A DNA stretch of 5,330 nt, from the NCBI GenBank assembly GCA_002359825.1, contig DENY01000273.1, forward strand, positions 12,674 to 18,003. Direction: 5' to 3'. Made by a program: the position numbers and the translations under genes. Under the pieces are notes generated by a model. It saw only the letters and a program-made list of their open reading frames with translations, searched no databases and was not told where the DNA came from. Shown here one piece after another: positions 1 to 5,330 of this stretch (position 1 is the first letter of the stretch; every line of letters begins with the position of its first letter). This DNA is from Bacteroidales bacterium UBA2632. Its GTDB lineage: Bacteria; Bacteroidota; Bacteroidia; Bacteroidales; Dysgonomonadaceae.

Positions 1-1587
1 GAAGTTGTTTCAGGTAAGTTTGGAGAAATATGCGCAGAGAGAGGCGACGCTCCTAAAAACGAGATGATTCCAGTTGAGGGAGCCACAGTACATATGGGCA
101 AGCCCATAGATCATCCACTCTATGGTTGGGACAATGAATATGGTAAGCACACAGAAGATATTGAAGAGTTTAGAGCTGCAAAATATTTAACCTCCAATCA
201 AGAGTTTCTTGAGTTTGTGAATGATGGAGGATATCAGAAAGATAGCTATTGGACCGAAGAGGGCTGGAATTGGCGTAACTTTAAAGAAGCACAAATGCCT
301 CTATTTTGGATAAAAGATGGAGATACATATCGATTACGATTAATAGCCGATGAAATAGCTATGCCATGGAATTGGCCAGTAGAAGTAAATTATTTGGAAG
401 CAAAAGCATTCTGTAATTGGAAAACCGAGAAGACAGGCAAAACTTATCGCTTGCCAACCGAAGCAGAATGGATGCGTTTGTACGAATACACAGACATTCC
501 CGATCAATTGGAGTGGGGCGATACTGCACCCGGTAATATTAATTTAGAGCATTTTGCCTCACCTTGTCCTGTTGACAAATTTGAACAAGGCAAAGGTTTC
601 TTTGATGTGATTGGGAATGTCTGGCAATGGACCGAAACACCCATTACGGGTTTCCCCGGTTTCAAAGTACACCCTATGTACGATGATTTTTCTACTCCTA
701 CCTTCGATGGTAAGCACAATCTTATTAAAGGGGGTTCCTGGATTTCCACTGGTAACGAAGCTACGAAACATTCACGCTATGCCTTTCGTCGCCACTTCTA
801 TCAGCATGCAGGTTTCAGAATGATTGAAACCGATACACCACTTCATATTGAAAATGCCGACTATGAAACAGACGCTGAAGTTGCCATTTCGTGCGAAAAG
901 AACTGGGGCGACAAGTTTACTTTGAATCCTTCCTACTTCAAAGAACTAGCTATTATCGTTCTATCACTATTGGAGGGGAAACCTCATCGGACATTGCTCG
1001 ATTTGAATGCAGATACCGGGCGCTTTGCTTTTGAAGTGGCTCCTTTTTTCGATAAAGTAACAGCCTTGGATTTTTCCGCACGTTTCATTCGCATCCCCAT
1101 TCAATTGCAAGAGCAAGGCTACATGCGCTATGTGATCAAAGATGAAGGGGAATTGGTGATTTATCGCGATGTGGTGTTGACCGATTTTGGATTGGGGAAA
1201 AATAAAGAGAACATTACCTTTATGCAAGACAATGCTCAAAACCTCAAACCTCATTACAAAGGCTACGATGTGATCGTTGCACCCAATTTGCTAGAAGAGT
1301 TGGACAATCCCAAAGAGTTTCTTGCTTCCATACACACTCGTCTCAATGATCATGGTTATCTAATTATTGCCTCATCGTACGATTGGAAAGAGCAAACGAG
1401 AGAGAACTGGCCCGGTGGTTTCAAAAAAGATGGTGAACCTGTGACATCTCTCGATGGAATAAAGGATATATTAGAAAATAATTTCACGATGGAGCGAGAC
1501 CCAATTAATTTGAAAGCCAAAATTAAAATATCGTCGCGAGTGAAGATTAGTAAGTTGTCGGAGATAACATTGTGGAAAAAAAGATAA
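1..1587 (+). CDS. ovoA: Ovothiol biosynthesis protein OvoA (5-histidylcysteine sulfoxide synthase plus methyltransferase), 5' partial
   Basis: Non-heme iron enzyme that joins cysteine sulfur to C5 of histidine using O2; in the full family a fused domain then N-methylates 5-thiohistidine to ovothiol A. The frame is open from base 1, so the start is outside the window and the ATG at 64 is internal. The 528 codons present lack the roughly 170-residue DinB-like domain that carries the iron-binding histidines. Seen: an FGE-sulfatase-type domain at about nt 64-820, with GWDNEYG (124-144), YRLPTEAEW (445-471), GNVWQWTETP (613-642), GGSWISTGNEA (730-762) and an RRHFYQHAGFR end (787-819). A Tyr in YDDFS (near 679) is a candidate for the family's active-site tyrosine. 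A Rossmann methyltransferase domain follows at about 960-1587, with DFSARFI, NLKP and KDGEPVTSLDG. This bifunctional order is diagnostic of OvoA and not EgtB. Oddity: the SAM-binding motif I reads DLNADTGR, where I recall DLGCxxGR in relatives. Likely soluble and cytoplasmic. Confidence 0.95.
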   Translation, partial: EVVSGKFGEICAERGDAPKNEMIPVEGATVHMGKPIDHPLYGWDNEYGKHTEDIEEFRAAKYLTSNQEFLEFVNDGGYQKDSYWTEEGWNWRNFKEAQMPLFWIKDGDTYRLRLIADEIAMPWNWPVEVNYLEAKAFCNWKTEKTGKTYRLPTEAEWMRLYEYTDIPDQLEWGDTAPGNINLEHFASPCPVDKFEQGKGFFDVIGNVWQWTETPITGFPGFKVHPMYDDFSTPTFDGKHNLIKGGSWISTGNEATKHSRYAFRRHFYQHAGFRMIETDTPLHIENADYETDAEVAISCEKNWGDKFTLNPSYFKELAIIVLSLLEGKPHRTLLDLNADTGRFAFEVAPFFDKVTALDFSARFIRIPIQLQEQGYMRYVIKDEGELVIYRDVVLTDFGLGKNKENITFMQDNAQNLKPHYKGYDVIVAPNLLEELDNPKEFLASIHTRLNDHGYLIIASSYDWKEQTRENWPGGFKKDGEPVTSLDGIKDILENNFTMERDPINLKAKIKISSRVKISKLSEITLWKKR

Positions 1588-1590
1588 TGT

Positions 1591-1613
1591 GAATTAAGAG
1601 TTAAGAATTAAGA
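1591..1613. repeat. Short direct repeat GAATTAAGA x2
   Basis: GAATTAAGA occurs at 1591-1599 and again at 1605-1613, separated by GTTAA, immediately after the ovoA stop codon. It is a low-complexity AT-rich repeat. No function is evident, and slippage or drift is enough to explain it. Confidence 0.5.
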
Positions 1614-1689
1614 TTTATGACAACTTAGGTGCAATGTAGTTGATATATATATCGTATTATGTTTACGATTAATATGTCAGGAAATTATT

Positions 1690-1719
1690 AAGGGAGAATC
1701 TTGGTGTTCTCCCTTTTTT
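1690..1719 (+). terminator. Intrinsic terminator downstream of ovoA
   Basis: A perfect stem, AAGGGAGAA (1690-1698) with TTCTCCCTT (1707-1715), closes an 8-nt loop and runs straight into a T-tract (1714-1719). It lies 102 bp after the ovoA stop and has the classic rho-independent form. The AT-rich sequence on the other side (TTATTA upstream) could give weak termination of transcripts arriving from the minus strand. Confidence 0.88.
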
Positions 1720-1751
1720 GATTGTTTATATCACAAATCATTGAGATAAAC

Positions 1752-1768
1752 TAACCACGAAGTGGTTA
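1752..1768. repeat. Perfect hairpin with C-GAA-G loop
   Basis: TAACCAC (1752-1758) and GTGGTTA (1762-1768) pair perfectly around GAA. The closing C-GAA-G is the same as in the exceptionally stable DNA mini-hairpin d(GCGAAGC). There is no T-tract, so it is not a standard terminator. It is the first member of the hairpin field between ovoA and the lipid kinase. Confidence 0.7.
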
Positions 1769-1779
1769 AATGTGAATAG

Positions 1780-1800
1780 CCACGGGTTGACAACCCGTGG
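1780..1800. repeat. 10-bp-arm palindromic hairpin
   Basis: CCACGGGTTG (1780-1789) and CAACCCGTGG (1791-1800) are perfect reverse complements around a single A; physically this is a 9-bp stem with a GAC loop. It is GC-rich against an AT-rich background and has no following T-tract. From memory, CCACGGGT...ACCCGTGG hairpins recur between genes in Bacteroidota, so a dispersed REP-like repeat is the likeliest reading; a genome-wide count would settle it. Confidence 0.75.
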
Positions 1801-1887
1801 ACATAATCATTAAACACCACAGAACCCCTAAGTGAGTTCAATTTCGCAAAGGCGCATTTATGTGGAGAGACAGTAGCTTCTATAATT

Positions 1888-1904
1888 GAATCCCGTCAGG
1901 ATTC
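1888..1904. repeat. Short hairpin GAATCC/GGATTC
   Basis: GAATCC (1888-1893) and GGATTC (1899-1904) pair around a 5-nt loop, CGTCA. It lies 4 bp before the first REP-like unit and may be part of the same element. On its own, a 6-bp stem is only modest evidence. Confidence 0.45.
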
Positions 1905-1908
1905 CCTG

Positions 1909-1933
1909 CTGGCGCGAGTTTGAAACTCGTGTC
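1909..1933 (+). repeat. REP-like unit A (inverted partner of unit B)
   Basis: A 10-bp stem, 1911-1920 with 1924-1933, closes a TGA loop. Two pairs near the base (1912/1932 and 1914/1930) are G.T on the plus strand, so this strand folds better than its complement, as in true REP sequences. The CT at 1909-1910 matches the 5' flank of unit B on the other strand. In 27 aligned positions the two units share 19, and every stem difference is compensated. REPs of this kind are usually moved by RAYT (IS200-like tyrosine) transposases; none is present in this window. Confidence 0.65.
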
Positions 1934-1963
1934 TGCCGAAGGCAAAGAAGGATTTCGCCTTGC

Positions 1964-1990
1964 GACACACGCTTTACAAAAGCGCGCGAG
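1964..1990 (-). repeat. REP-like unit B, inverted relative to unit A
   Basis: Read on the minus strand, bases 1988-1979 pair with 1975-1966 around a TGT loop. The stem has 10 bp with G.T wobbles at pairs 2 and 4 from the base, exactly as in unit A. It shares the CT flank, the GCGCG left arm and the CGTGT right arm with unit A. Units A and B face each other across about 30 bp, the head-to-head arrangement of a BIME or REPIN. The intervening 1934-1963 also contains a small TGCC-GAA-GGCA hairpin (1934-1944). Confidence 0.65.
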
Positions 1991-2021
1991 CAAATTATTC
2001 ACAGACCCCGCATTTCATATT

Positions 2022-2039
2022 TGACCCTTTTCAGGGTCA
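2022..2039. repeat. Perfect hairpin TGACCCT/AGGGTCA
   Basis: TGACCCT (2022-2028) and AGGGTCA (2033-2039) form a 7-bp stem with a TTTC loop. No T-tract follows directly on either strand, so termination is doubtful. It fits the series of small hairpins in this gap. Confidence 0.6.
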
Positions 2040-2116
2040 TATTCGATATTTGGAATTAGATGAATGCTTTATAACATTGGTGTGTTGCAAGCATTTTCAG
2101 TTTTCACTTTTCAATT

Positions 2117-2142
2117 TATAAAACTGCTAAAGCAGTTTTATA
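2117..2142 (-). terminator. Strong hairpin overlapping the lipid kinase stop codon, probable terminator
   Basis: TATAAAACTGC (2117-2127) and GCAGTTTTATA (2132-2142) pair perfectly over 11 bp with a 4-nt loop. The TAA stop of the minus-strand kinase (2138-2140) is inside the stem. On the minus strand the descending arm contains TTTT and is followed by AT-rich sequence, so it could end kinase transcripts or protect their 3' ends. A clean terminal T-tract is missing, hence moderate confidence in termination. Confidence 0.6.
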
Positions 2143-3091
2143 ACCCAAACCACCTTGTAAAAGTCCCAAATATAGGATCATTCTCCATAGGTCGTTTTGC
2201 ATCCTTCTTTTTCTTAGGAGCAAGTACTTTCAATCCTTTTGGAACTATTCTCACATTTATCTCTTTGCCTGCATCCACTGATTCTCCATCAATGTGCATT
2301 GCTCCCGATCGACCCCTTTTGATAACCAAATCGGAAGTGAGTATATTTATTACTTTATTGTTTTTGTGAAGTGTCTTTGTGAATAGCTGAATGGTTGTTT
2401 GTGGCATTTCCAGTGCATTGATGGGTTTTATCAAGGCCACATTCATTTTTCCATATTCCATATCGGCTCCTGGGGCAATGTATGCCTCGTTTCCATATTG
2501 CGAAGCATTGGCGCAAGTCACCACGAAGGCTCTTTCCTTAATGGTTTTCCCTTCGTAGGTCAGTTCGTATTCTTCCGACTTGAAATCGAATACACTTTCC
2601 AATATGTTTTTTACATAACCAATGGGGCCTCTCATTTTCTCATCAGCAAATCGCTCACTCACAAATGCATCAAAACCTACACCGCAAGTGCAAAAGAAAA
2701 TATTGTCATTGGCTATTCCGTAATCAATTTTTCGTTCCACACCTTCCGAAATGGTTTCAATTGCTCTATCTATAGACATTGAGATGTTGAGGTCGCGTGC
2801 CAAACCATTGCCCGATCCTAATGGAATTATTCCCAATACACAGGGTGTTCCCACTAATGCTTTGGCAATTTCGTTTACTGTACCATCGCCTCCGGCGGCG
2901 ATCACATATTTGAAATTCTCTTTCACCGCCTTTTTTGTTATCTCGGTGGCATGATTAGCATATCCAGTAAAGCGAATAATAACATCATATTTTTTAGGGT
3001 CGAAAGCCGATGCAATCTTTTCTGGAATAGACTGTTTACCACCTGTACCCGATACAGGATTTATAATCACACATACTTTTTTCTTAGGCAT
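2138..3091 (-). CDS. Lipid kinase, diacylglycerol kinase/YegS/LCB5 family
   Basis: Predicted ATP-dependent kinase that phosphorylates a lipid hydroxyl, most likely diacylglycerol to phosphatidic acid in phospholipid turnover, working at the inner face of the membrane. With the ATG at 3091 it has 317 residues, a normal length for the family. Seen: NPVSGTGGK (11-19), the nucleotide-binding GGDGT (67-71), PLGSGNGLAR (90-99), CGVGFDAFV (136-144) and HIDGE (266-270) in the C-terminal beta-sandwich domain. There is no signal peptide or membrane segment. The tail is basic (KKKK at 293-296) and ends in an aromatic-rich stretch, which could aid membrane contact (inference). A TTG three codons upstream (3100) is a possible but less likely start. 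No Shine-Dalgarno sequence is visible. Many Bacteroidota make sphingolipids, so a sphingoid or ceramide substrate is an alternative. Confidence 0.93.
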   Translation of the reverse strand: MPKKKVCVIINPVSGTGGKQSIPEKIASAFDPKKYDVIIRFTGYANHATEITKKAVKENFKYVIAAGGDGTVNEIAKALVGTPCVLGIIPLGSGNGLARDLNISMSIDRAIETISEGVERKIDYGIANDNIFFCTCGVGFDAFVSERFADEKMRGPIGYVKNILESVFDFKSEEYELTYEGKTIKERAFVVTCANASQYGNEAYIAPGADMEYGKMNVALIKPINALEMPQTTIQLFTKTLHKNNKVINILTSDLVIKRGRSGAMHIDGESVDAGKEINVRIVPKGLKVLAPKKKKDAKRPMENDPIFGTFTRWFGL

Positions 3092-3113
3092 ACGTATCAA
3101 TATATTGTTTGTG

Positions 3114-3121
3114 CAAATATA
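3114..3121 (-). promoter_or_regulatory. Candidate -7 element for the lipid kinase
   Basis: The minus strand reads TATATTTG here, matching the Bacteroidota -7 consensus TAnnTTTG, 22 bp before the ATG at 3091. I see no good TTTG/TTG -33 element 19-21 bp upstream, so this is a partial match in AT-rich DNA. Confidence 0.4.
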
Positions 3122-3158
3122 CCTAATTCTTATAATTATACGTATTTAATTAATCATT

Positions 3159-3191
3159 TTTGGTGCTTTCTGCCTTAGTTGTTTAACTTTG
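3159..3191 (+). promoter_or_regulatory. Bacteroidota-type promoter for the HAD phosphatase and symporter genes
   Basis: TTTG (3159-3162) and TAACTTTG (3184-3191) are separated by 21 bp, matching the Bacteroidota housekeeping promoter (TTTG, 19-21 bp, TAnnTTTG). Transcription would begin near 3196-3198, only about 7-9 nt ahead of the TTG start at 3205, giving a very short or absent leader. Confidence 0.7.
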
Positions 3192-3204
3192 TAACTAAAA
3201 AAAA

Positions 3205-3849
3205 TTGAAGAAATTAATTGAAAGACCCGATAGCCTTATATTTGACATGGATGGAACCCTTTGGGACAATGTCAATACCTATGTGCAGGCCTGGAATGCA
3301 GCTTTTGAAGCGCATGGATATACCGTGCGGGTAAACCGCGAAAGCTTGATGGGCCTGATGGGCAAGGAGGCACGGCAAATACTCAACATCGTTATGCCCG
3401 ATGTGCCTACCAAAGAACAAGATATGCTTTTCGATGATGTGATTGTGCAATATGAAAAGTTGATCCCTACCATGAAACCTATTATCTATCCTGGTGTGAT
3501 GGAAGGGCTGCAGAAATTGCACGCAAAATATAAATTATTATTGTTGAGCAACTGCGAAGAGGGAGGATTAGTCAATTTTATGGAGCATACACAAACAACT
3601 CACTTGTTTCTCGACTATATGGAGCATGGTCAAAATAACATGCCAAAAAGTCATAATCTGAACTTGCTACGGACAAGACAAAATTTGCAGAGTCCTGTTT
3701 ACATTGGTGACACAGCTGCTGACAGTTATGAGTCTGCTTTGGCTGAGGTTCCTTTTGTTTTTATGACTTATGGTTTTGGAGACACCGATCAATACGATCT
3801 TCAATTCAATACATTTAAAGAACTCACTGATTATTTCATCACTTTATAA
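3205..3849 (+). CDS. HAD-superfamily hydrolase, phosphoglycolate phosphatase-like
   Basis: Predicted cytoplasmic Mg2+-dependent phosphatase for a small phosphorylated metabolite; the substrate cannot be told from sequence. The 214 residues hold all four HAD motifs: nucleophile and acid/base Asp14 and Asp16 in FDMDGTLWD, Ser115 in LLLLSN, Lys148 in MPKS, and Asp169/Asp173 in YIGDTAADS. A mostly helical cap (about residues 20-95) follows motif I, the C1 cap type of Gph/beta-phosphoglucomutase relatives. Start choice: an in-frame TAA lies at 3196-3198 and the first in-frame ATG is Met15, inside motif I, so TTG at 3205 is the best start; it is preceded by an A-run and no Shine-Dalgarno sequence. 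The symporter gene begins 18 bp after the stop and is probably co-transcribed. Phosphoglycolate phosphatase is one option, but short HAD proteins are promiscuous. Confidence 0.92.
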   Translation: MKKLIERPDSLIFDMDGTLWDNVNTYVQAWNAAFEAHGYTVRVNRESLMGLMGKEARQILNIVMPDVPTKEQDMLFDDVIVQYEKLIPTMKPIIYPGVMEGLQKLHAKYKLLLLSNCEEGGLVNFMEHTQTTHLFLDYMEHGQNNMPKSHNLNLLRTRQNLQSPVYIGDTAADSYESALAEVPFVFMTYGFGDTDQYDLQFNTFKELTDYFITL

Positions 3850-3867
3850 ACTAAAACATAGATCCTC

Positions 3868-5330
3868 ATGCAACCCATGTATGTATTAATAGTAGTTGTA
3901 GCTTATCTCGGCATACTGATGCTGATTTCTCATCTCACAAGTCGTAAAGGATCGAATAACGATACCTTCTTTCGTGCCAATCGCTCTTCCAAGTGGTATG
4001 TTGTGGCATTCGGAATGATTGGCACCTCCATATCGGGTGTGACATTTATTTCTGTTCCTGGATGGGTCAGCACCATCGATATGACCTATATGCAAATGGT
4101 AATGGGCTTCTTTGCAGGATACCTTGTTATTGCCTATATCTTGTTGCCACTTTATTACAAGCTCAATCTTACCACTATTTACGGATATCTGGATACACGC
4201 TTTGGCAACAACTCTTACAAAACAGGTGCATGGTTTTTCTTGCTCTCCAAAATTGTAGGAGCCGCCGCCCGTCTCTATTTGGTGGCATTCATCCTTCAGT
4301 CGCTTGTGTTCAATGCTCTTGGCATTCCATTCATTGTCACTGTTATTGGCATCATCCTCATTATATGGCTCTATAGCTACAAAAGTGGTATCAAAACAAT
4401 CATCTGGACCGATTGGGTCCAAACCTTCTTGTTTATCACAGCTCTCATACTTATTGTGTGGCAACTGGCTTCGCAAATGGGGTTGGATTTTGGTGGAGTT
4501 GTTACAGCAATCAAAGAGAGCCCTCATTCACGTATATTCGAGTTTGAAAGTTGGTCAAGCACCCAAAACTTCTTCAAACAATTTCTCAGGGGAATGTTCA
4601 TCACCATTGTCATGACAGGATTGGATCAAGATCAAATGCAAAAGAACCTGACGTGTAAAAACCTGAAAGATGCTCAAAAGAACGTCATCTCTTATGGATT
4701 TGCTTTCGTGCCAATGAACTTCCTGTTTCTGTCTTTAGGTGTTTTAATATTGCTATTTGCACAGCAAAATAATATTATGCTTCCCGATGTGGCCGACAAT
4801 ATTTTGCCTATGATTGCCAGTGAACATTTAGGTCCTACTGTCTTGGGGATTTTCATAGTGGGTATTGTGGCAGCAGCATTTTCGAGTGCCGATTCAGCCC
4901 TAACCTCTCTCACTACCTCATTTTGTGTAGATATTCTGGGTATGAAAAGTAGCAATGGCTCTGTAGAGTTGGAGAAAACGAATACGCGCACACGTAGAAT
5001 CACTCATGTAATCATAAGTGTAGTTTTCATTGCCATCATCATGATCATCCATGCCATTGGATCCGACAGCATCATTAATGCTATCTATCGCATGGCATCA
5101 TATACCTACGGACCTTTATTGGGTCTATACATAGCGGGTCTGTATACTCAACTGAAACCTATGGACAAATTAGTTCCCTATATAACAATTGCTGCACCCA
5201 TCTTATGCTTCGTTTTAGAGTTGGTGATGATGAATGTGTACAATTATAAAATGGGATACGAAATGCTCCTTATCAATGGTGGACTCACAGTGTTGGGATT
5301 ATGGTTAATATCGTTGAGGAGTAATGGACG
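3868..5330 (+). CDS. Sodium:solute symporter (SSS family), 3' partial
   Basis: Inner-membrane carrier that uses the Na+ gradient to import a small solute; the substrate is not readable from sequence. The frame from ATG 3868 is open to the window edge: 487 codons, close to full family length, so few residues are missing. About 13 hydrophobic segments can be picked out, starting near residues 4-22, 44-62, 73-93, 122-147, 152-170 and 182-200, and ending at 466-484, as expected for the LeuT-like SSS fold. Family marks: GTSISGVTFISVPG (52-65) in TM2; GLDQDQMQKN (251-260) followed by a basic loop; and AAAFSSADSALTSLTT (335-350), the TM8 region whose Ser/Thr residues bind Na+ in relatives. The gene follows the HAD phosphatase by 18 bp and shares its frame, but a TAA and a TAG separate them. 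No Shine-Dalgarno sequence is seen; Met4 is an alternative start. A long minus-strand frame inside this gene is a shadow. Confidence 0.93.
   Translation, partial: MQPMYVLIVVVAYLGILMLISHLTSRKGSNNDTFFRANRSSKWYVVAFGMIGTSISGVTFISVPGWVSTIDMTYMQMVMGFFAGYLVIAYILLPLYYKLNLTTIYGYLDTRFGNNSYKTGAWFFLLSKIVGAAARLYLVAFILQSLVFNALGIPFIVTVIGIILIIWLYSYKSGIKTIIWTDWVQTFLFITALILIVWQLASQMGLDFGGVVTAIKESPHSRIFEFESWSSTQNFFKQFLRGMFITIVMTGLDQDQMQKNLTCKNLKDAQKNVISYGFAFVPMNFLFLSLGVLILLFAQQNNIMLPDVADNILPMIASEHLGPTVLGIFIVGIVAAAFSSADSALTSLTTSFCVDILGMKSSNGSVELEKTNTRTRRITHVIISVVFIAIIMIIHAIGSDSIINAIYRMASYTYGPLLGLYIAGLYTQLKPMDKLVPYITIAAPILCFVLELVMMNVYNYKMGYEMLLINGGLTVLGLWLISLRSNG

Larger units (their letters stand above)
1588..2137. 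other. Convergent intergenic region rich in hairpins, no gene
   Basis: About 550 bp lie between the stop of ovoA and the stop of the convergent lipid kinase. I find no plausible protein, tRNA or rRNA here; a plus-strand frame running in from 2064 is antisense to the kinase. The space holds an intrinsic terminator just after ovoA, then at least eight short inverted repeats between 1752 and 2142, most with loops of 1-5 nt. Most of these do not carry T-tracts, so they are not simply a row of terminators. The layout resembles the REP-like repeat clusters found in gene ends of many bacteria, including Bacteroidota. That family assignment is inference. Confidence 0.7.

Noticed and set aside
967..1254. 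Minus-strand open frame inside ovoA
   Set aside because: It lies within the methyltransferase domain coding region and has no motif or start signal of its own.
1642..1669. GATATATATATC palindrome (1642-1653) and ATCGTA/TACGAT stem (1651-1669)
   Set aside because: Simple AT alternation and a 6-bp stem are expected in DNA of this composition; there is no support for a site.
1741..2010. Remnant of a transposase gene between the hairpins
   Set aside because: No frame in this stretch gives a recognisable transposase segment; only the repeat-like hairpins are supported.
1741..2142. CRISPR array
   Set aside because: There are many inverted repeats, but no direct repeat of 20-40 bp recurs at regular spacing, and no cas gene is present.
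2064..2782. Plus-strand open frames opposite the lipid kinase (2064-2369, 2399-2782)
   Set aside because: They are antisense to a well-supported kinase gene and show no domain features; their hydrophobic look comes from the complement of the kinase codons.
3092..3100. TTG at 3098-3100 as start of the lipid kinase
   Set aside because: It would add only three residues before a normal ATG at 3091 that fits the family's N-terminus (basic residues, then a beta strand into NPVSG).
3886..4527. Minus-strand open frame of 213 codons opposite the symporter
   Set aside because: It is rich in Cys, His and Asn with no recognisable motif, and lies fully antisense to a frame with clear SSS-family motifs and membrane segments. 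It is a shadow.

Overview
The window reads as ordinary chromosomal DNA from a member of the Bacteroidota, probably Bacteroidales or a relative. The evidence is a moderately AT-rich composition, absent Shine-Dalgarno sequences ahead of the genes, a good match to the Bacteroidota promoter (TTTG, 21 bp, TAnnTTTG) in front of one gene, and protein families typical of the phylum. The species cannot be fixed from the sequence.

Layout. (1) Positions 1-1587, plus strand: most of ovoA, the ovothiol enzyme. It is cut by the left window edge, so the N-terminal DinB-like domain is missing; the FGE-type sulfoxide synthase domain and the C-terminal methyltransferase domain are present. (2) Positions 1588-2137: a gap of about 550 bp between convergent genes, with no convincing gene. 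It holds a clear intrinsic terminator and an unusually dense field of short perfect hairpins, including two inverted REP-like units at 1909-1990. (3) Positions 2138-3091, minus strand: a lipid kinase of the diacylglycerol kinase/YegS/LCB5 family, whose stop codon lies inside a strong hairpin. (4) Positions 3092-3204: a divergent promoter region. (5) Positions 3205-3849, plus strand: a HAD-superfamily phosphatase that starts at TTG a few bases downstream of its predicted transcription start. (6) Positions 3868 to the right edge, plus strand: a sodium:solute symporter (SSS family), open at the window end but nearly complete.

How the genes relate. The HAD phosphatase and the symporter are 18 bp apart on one strand and probably form one transcript; their substrates cannot be read from sequence. 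ovoA and the lipid kinase converge and show no obvious functional link.

Novelty. I see no defence system, CRISPR array, prophage or complete mobile element. The signal most worth following is the inverted REP-like pair in the convergent gap: its two hairpins differ at three stem pairs, all of them compensated, and keep two G.T wobbles at the same places. The next is the altered SAM-binding motif in the methyltransferase domain of OvoA.
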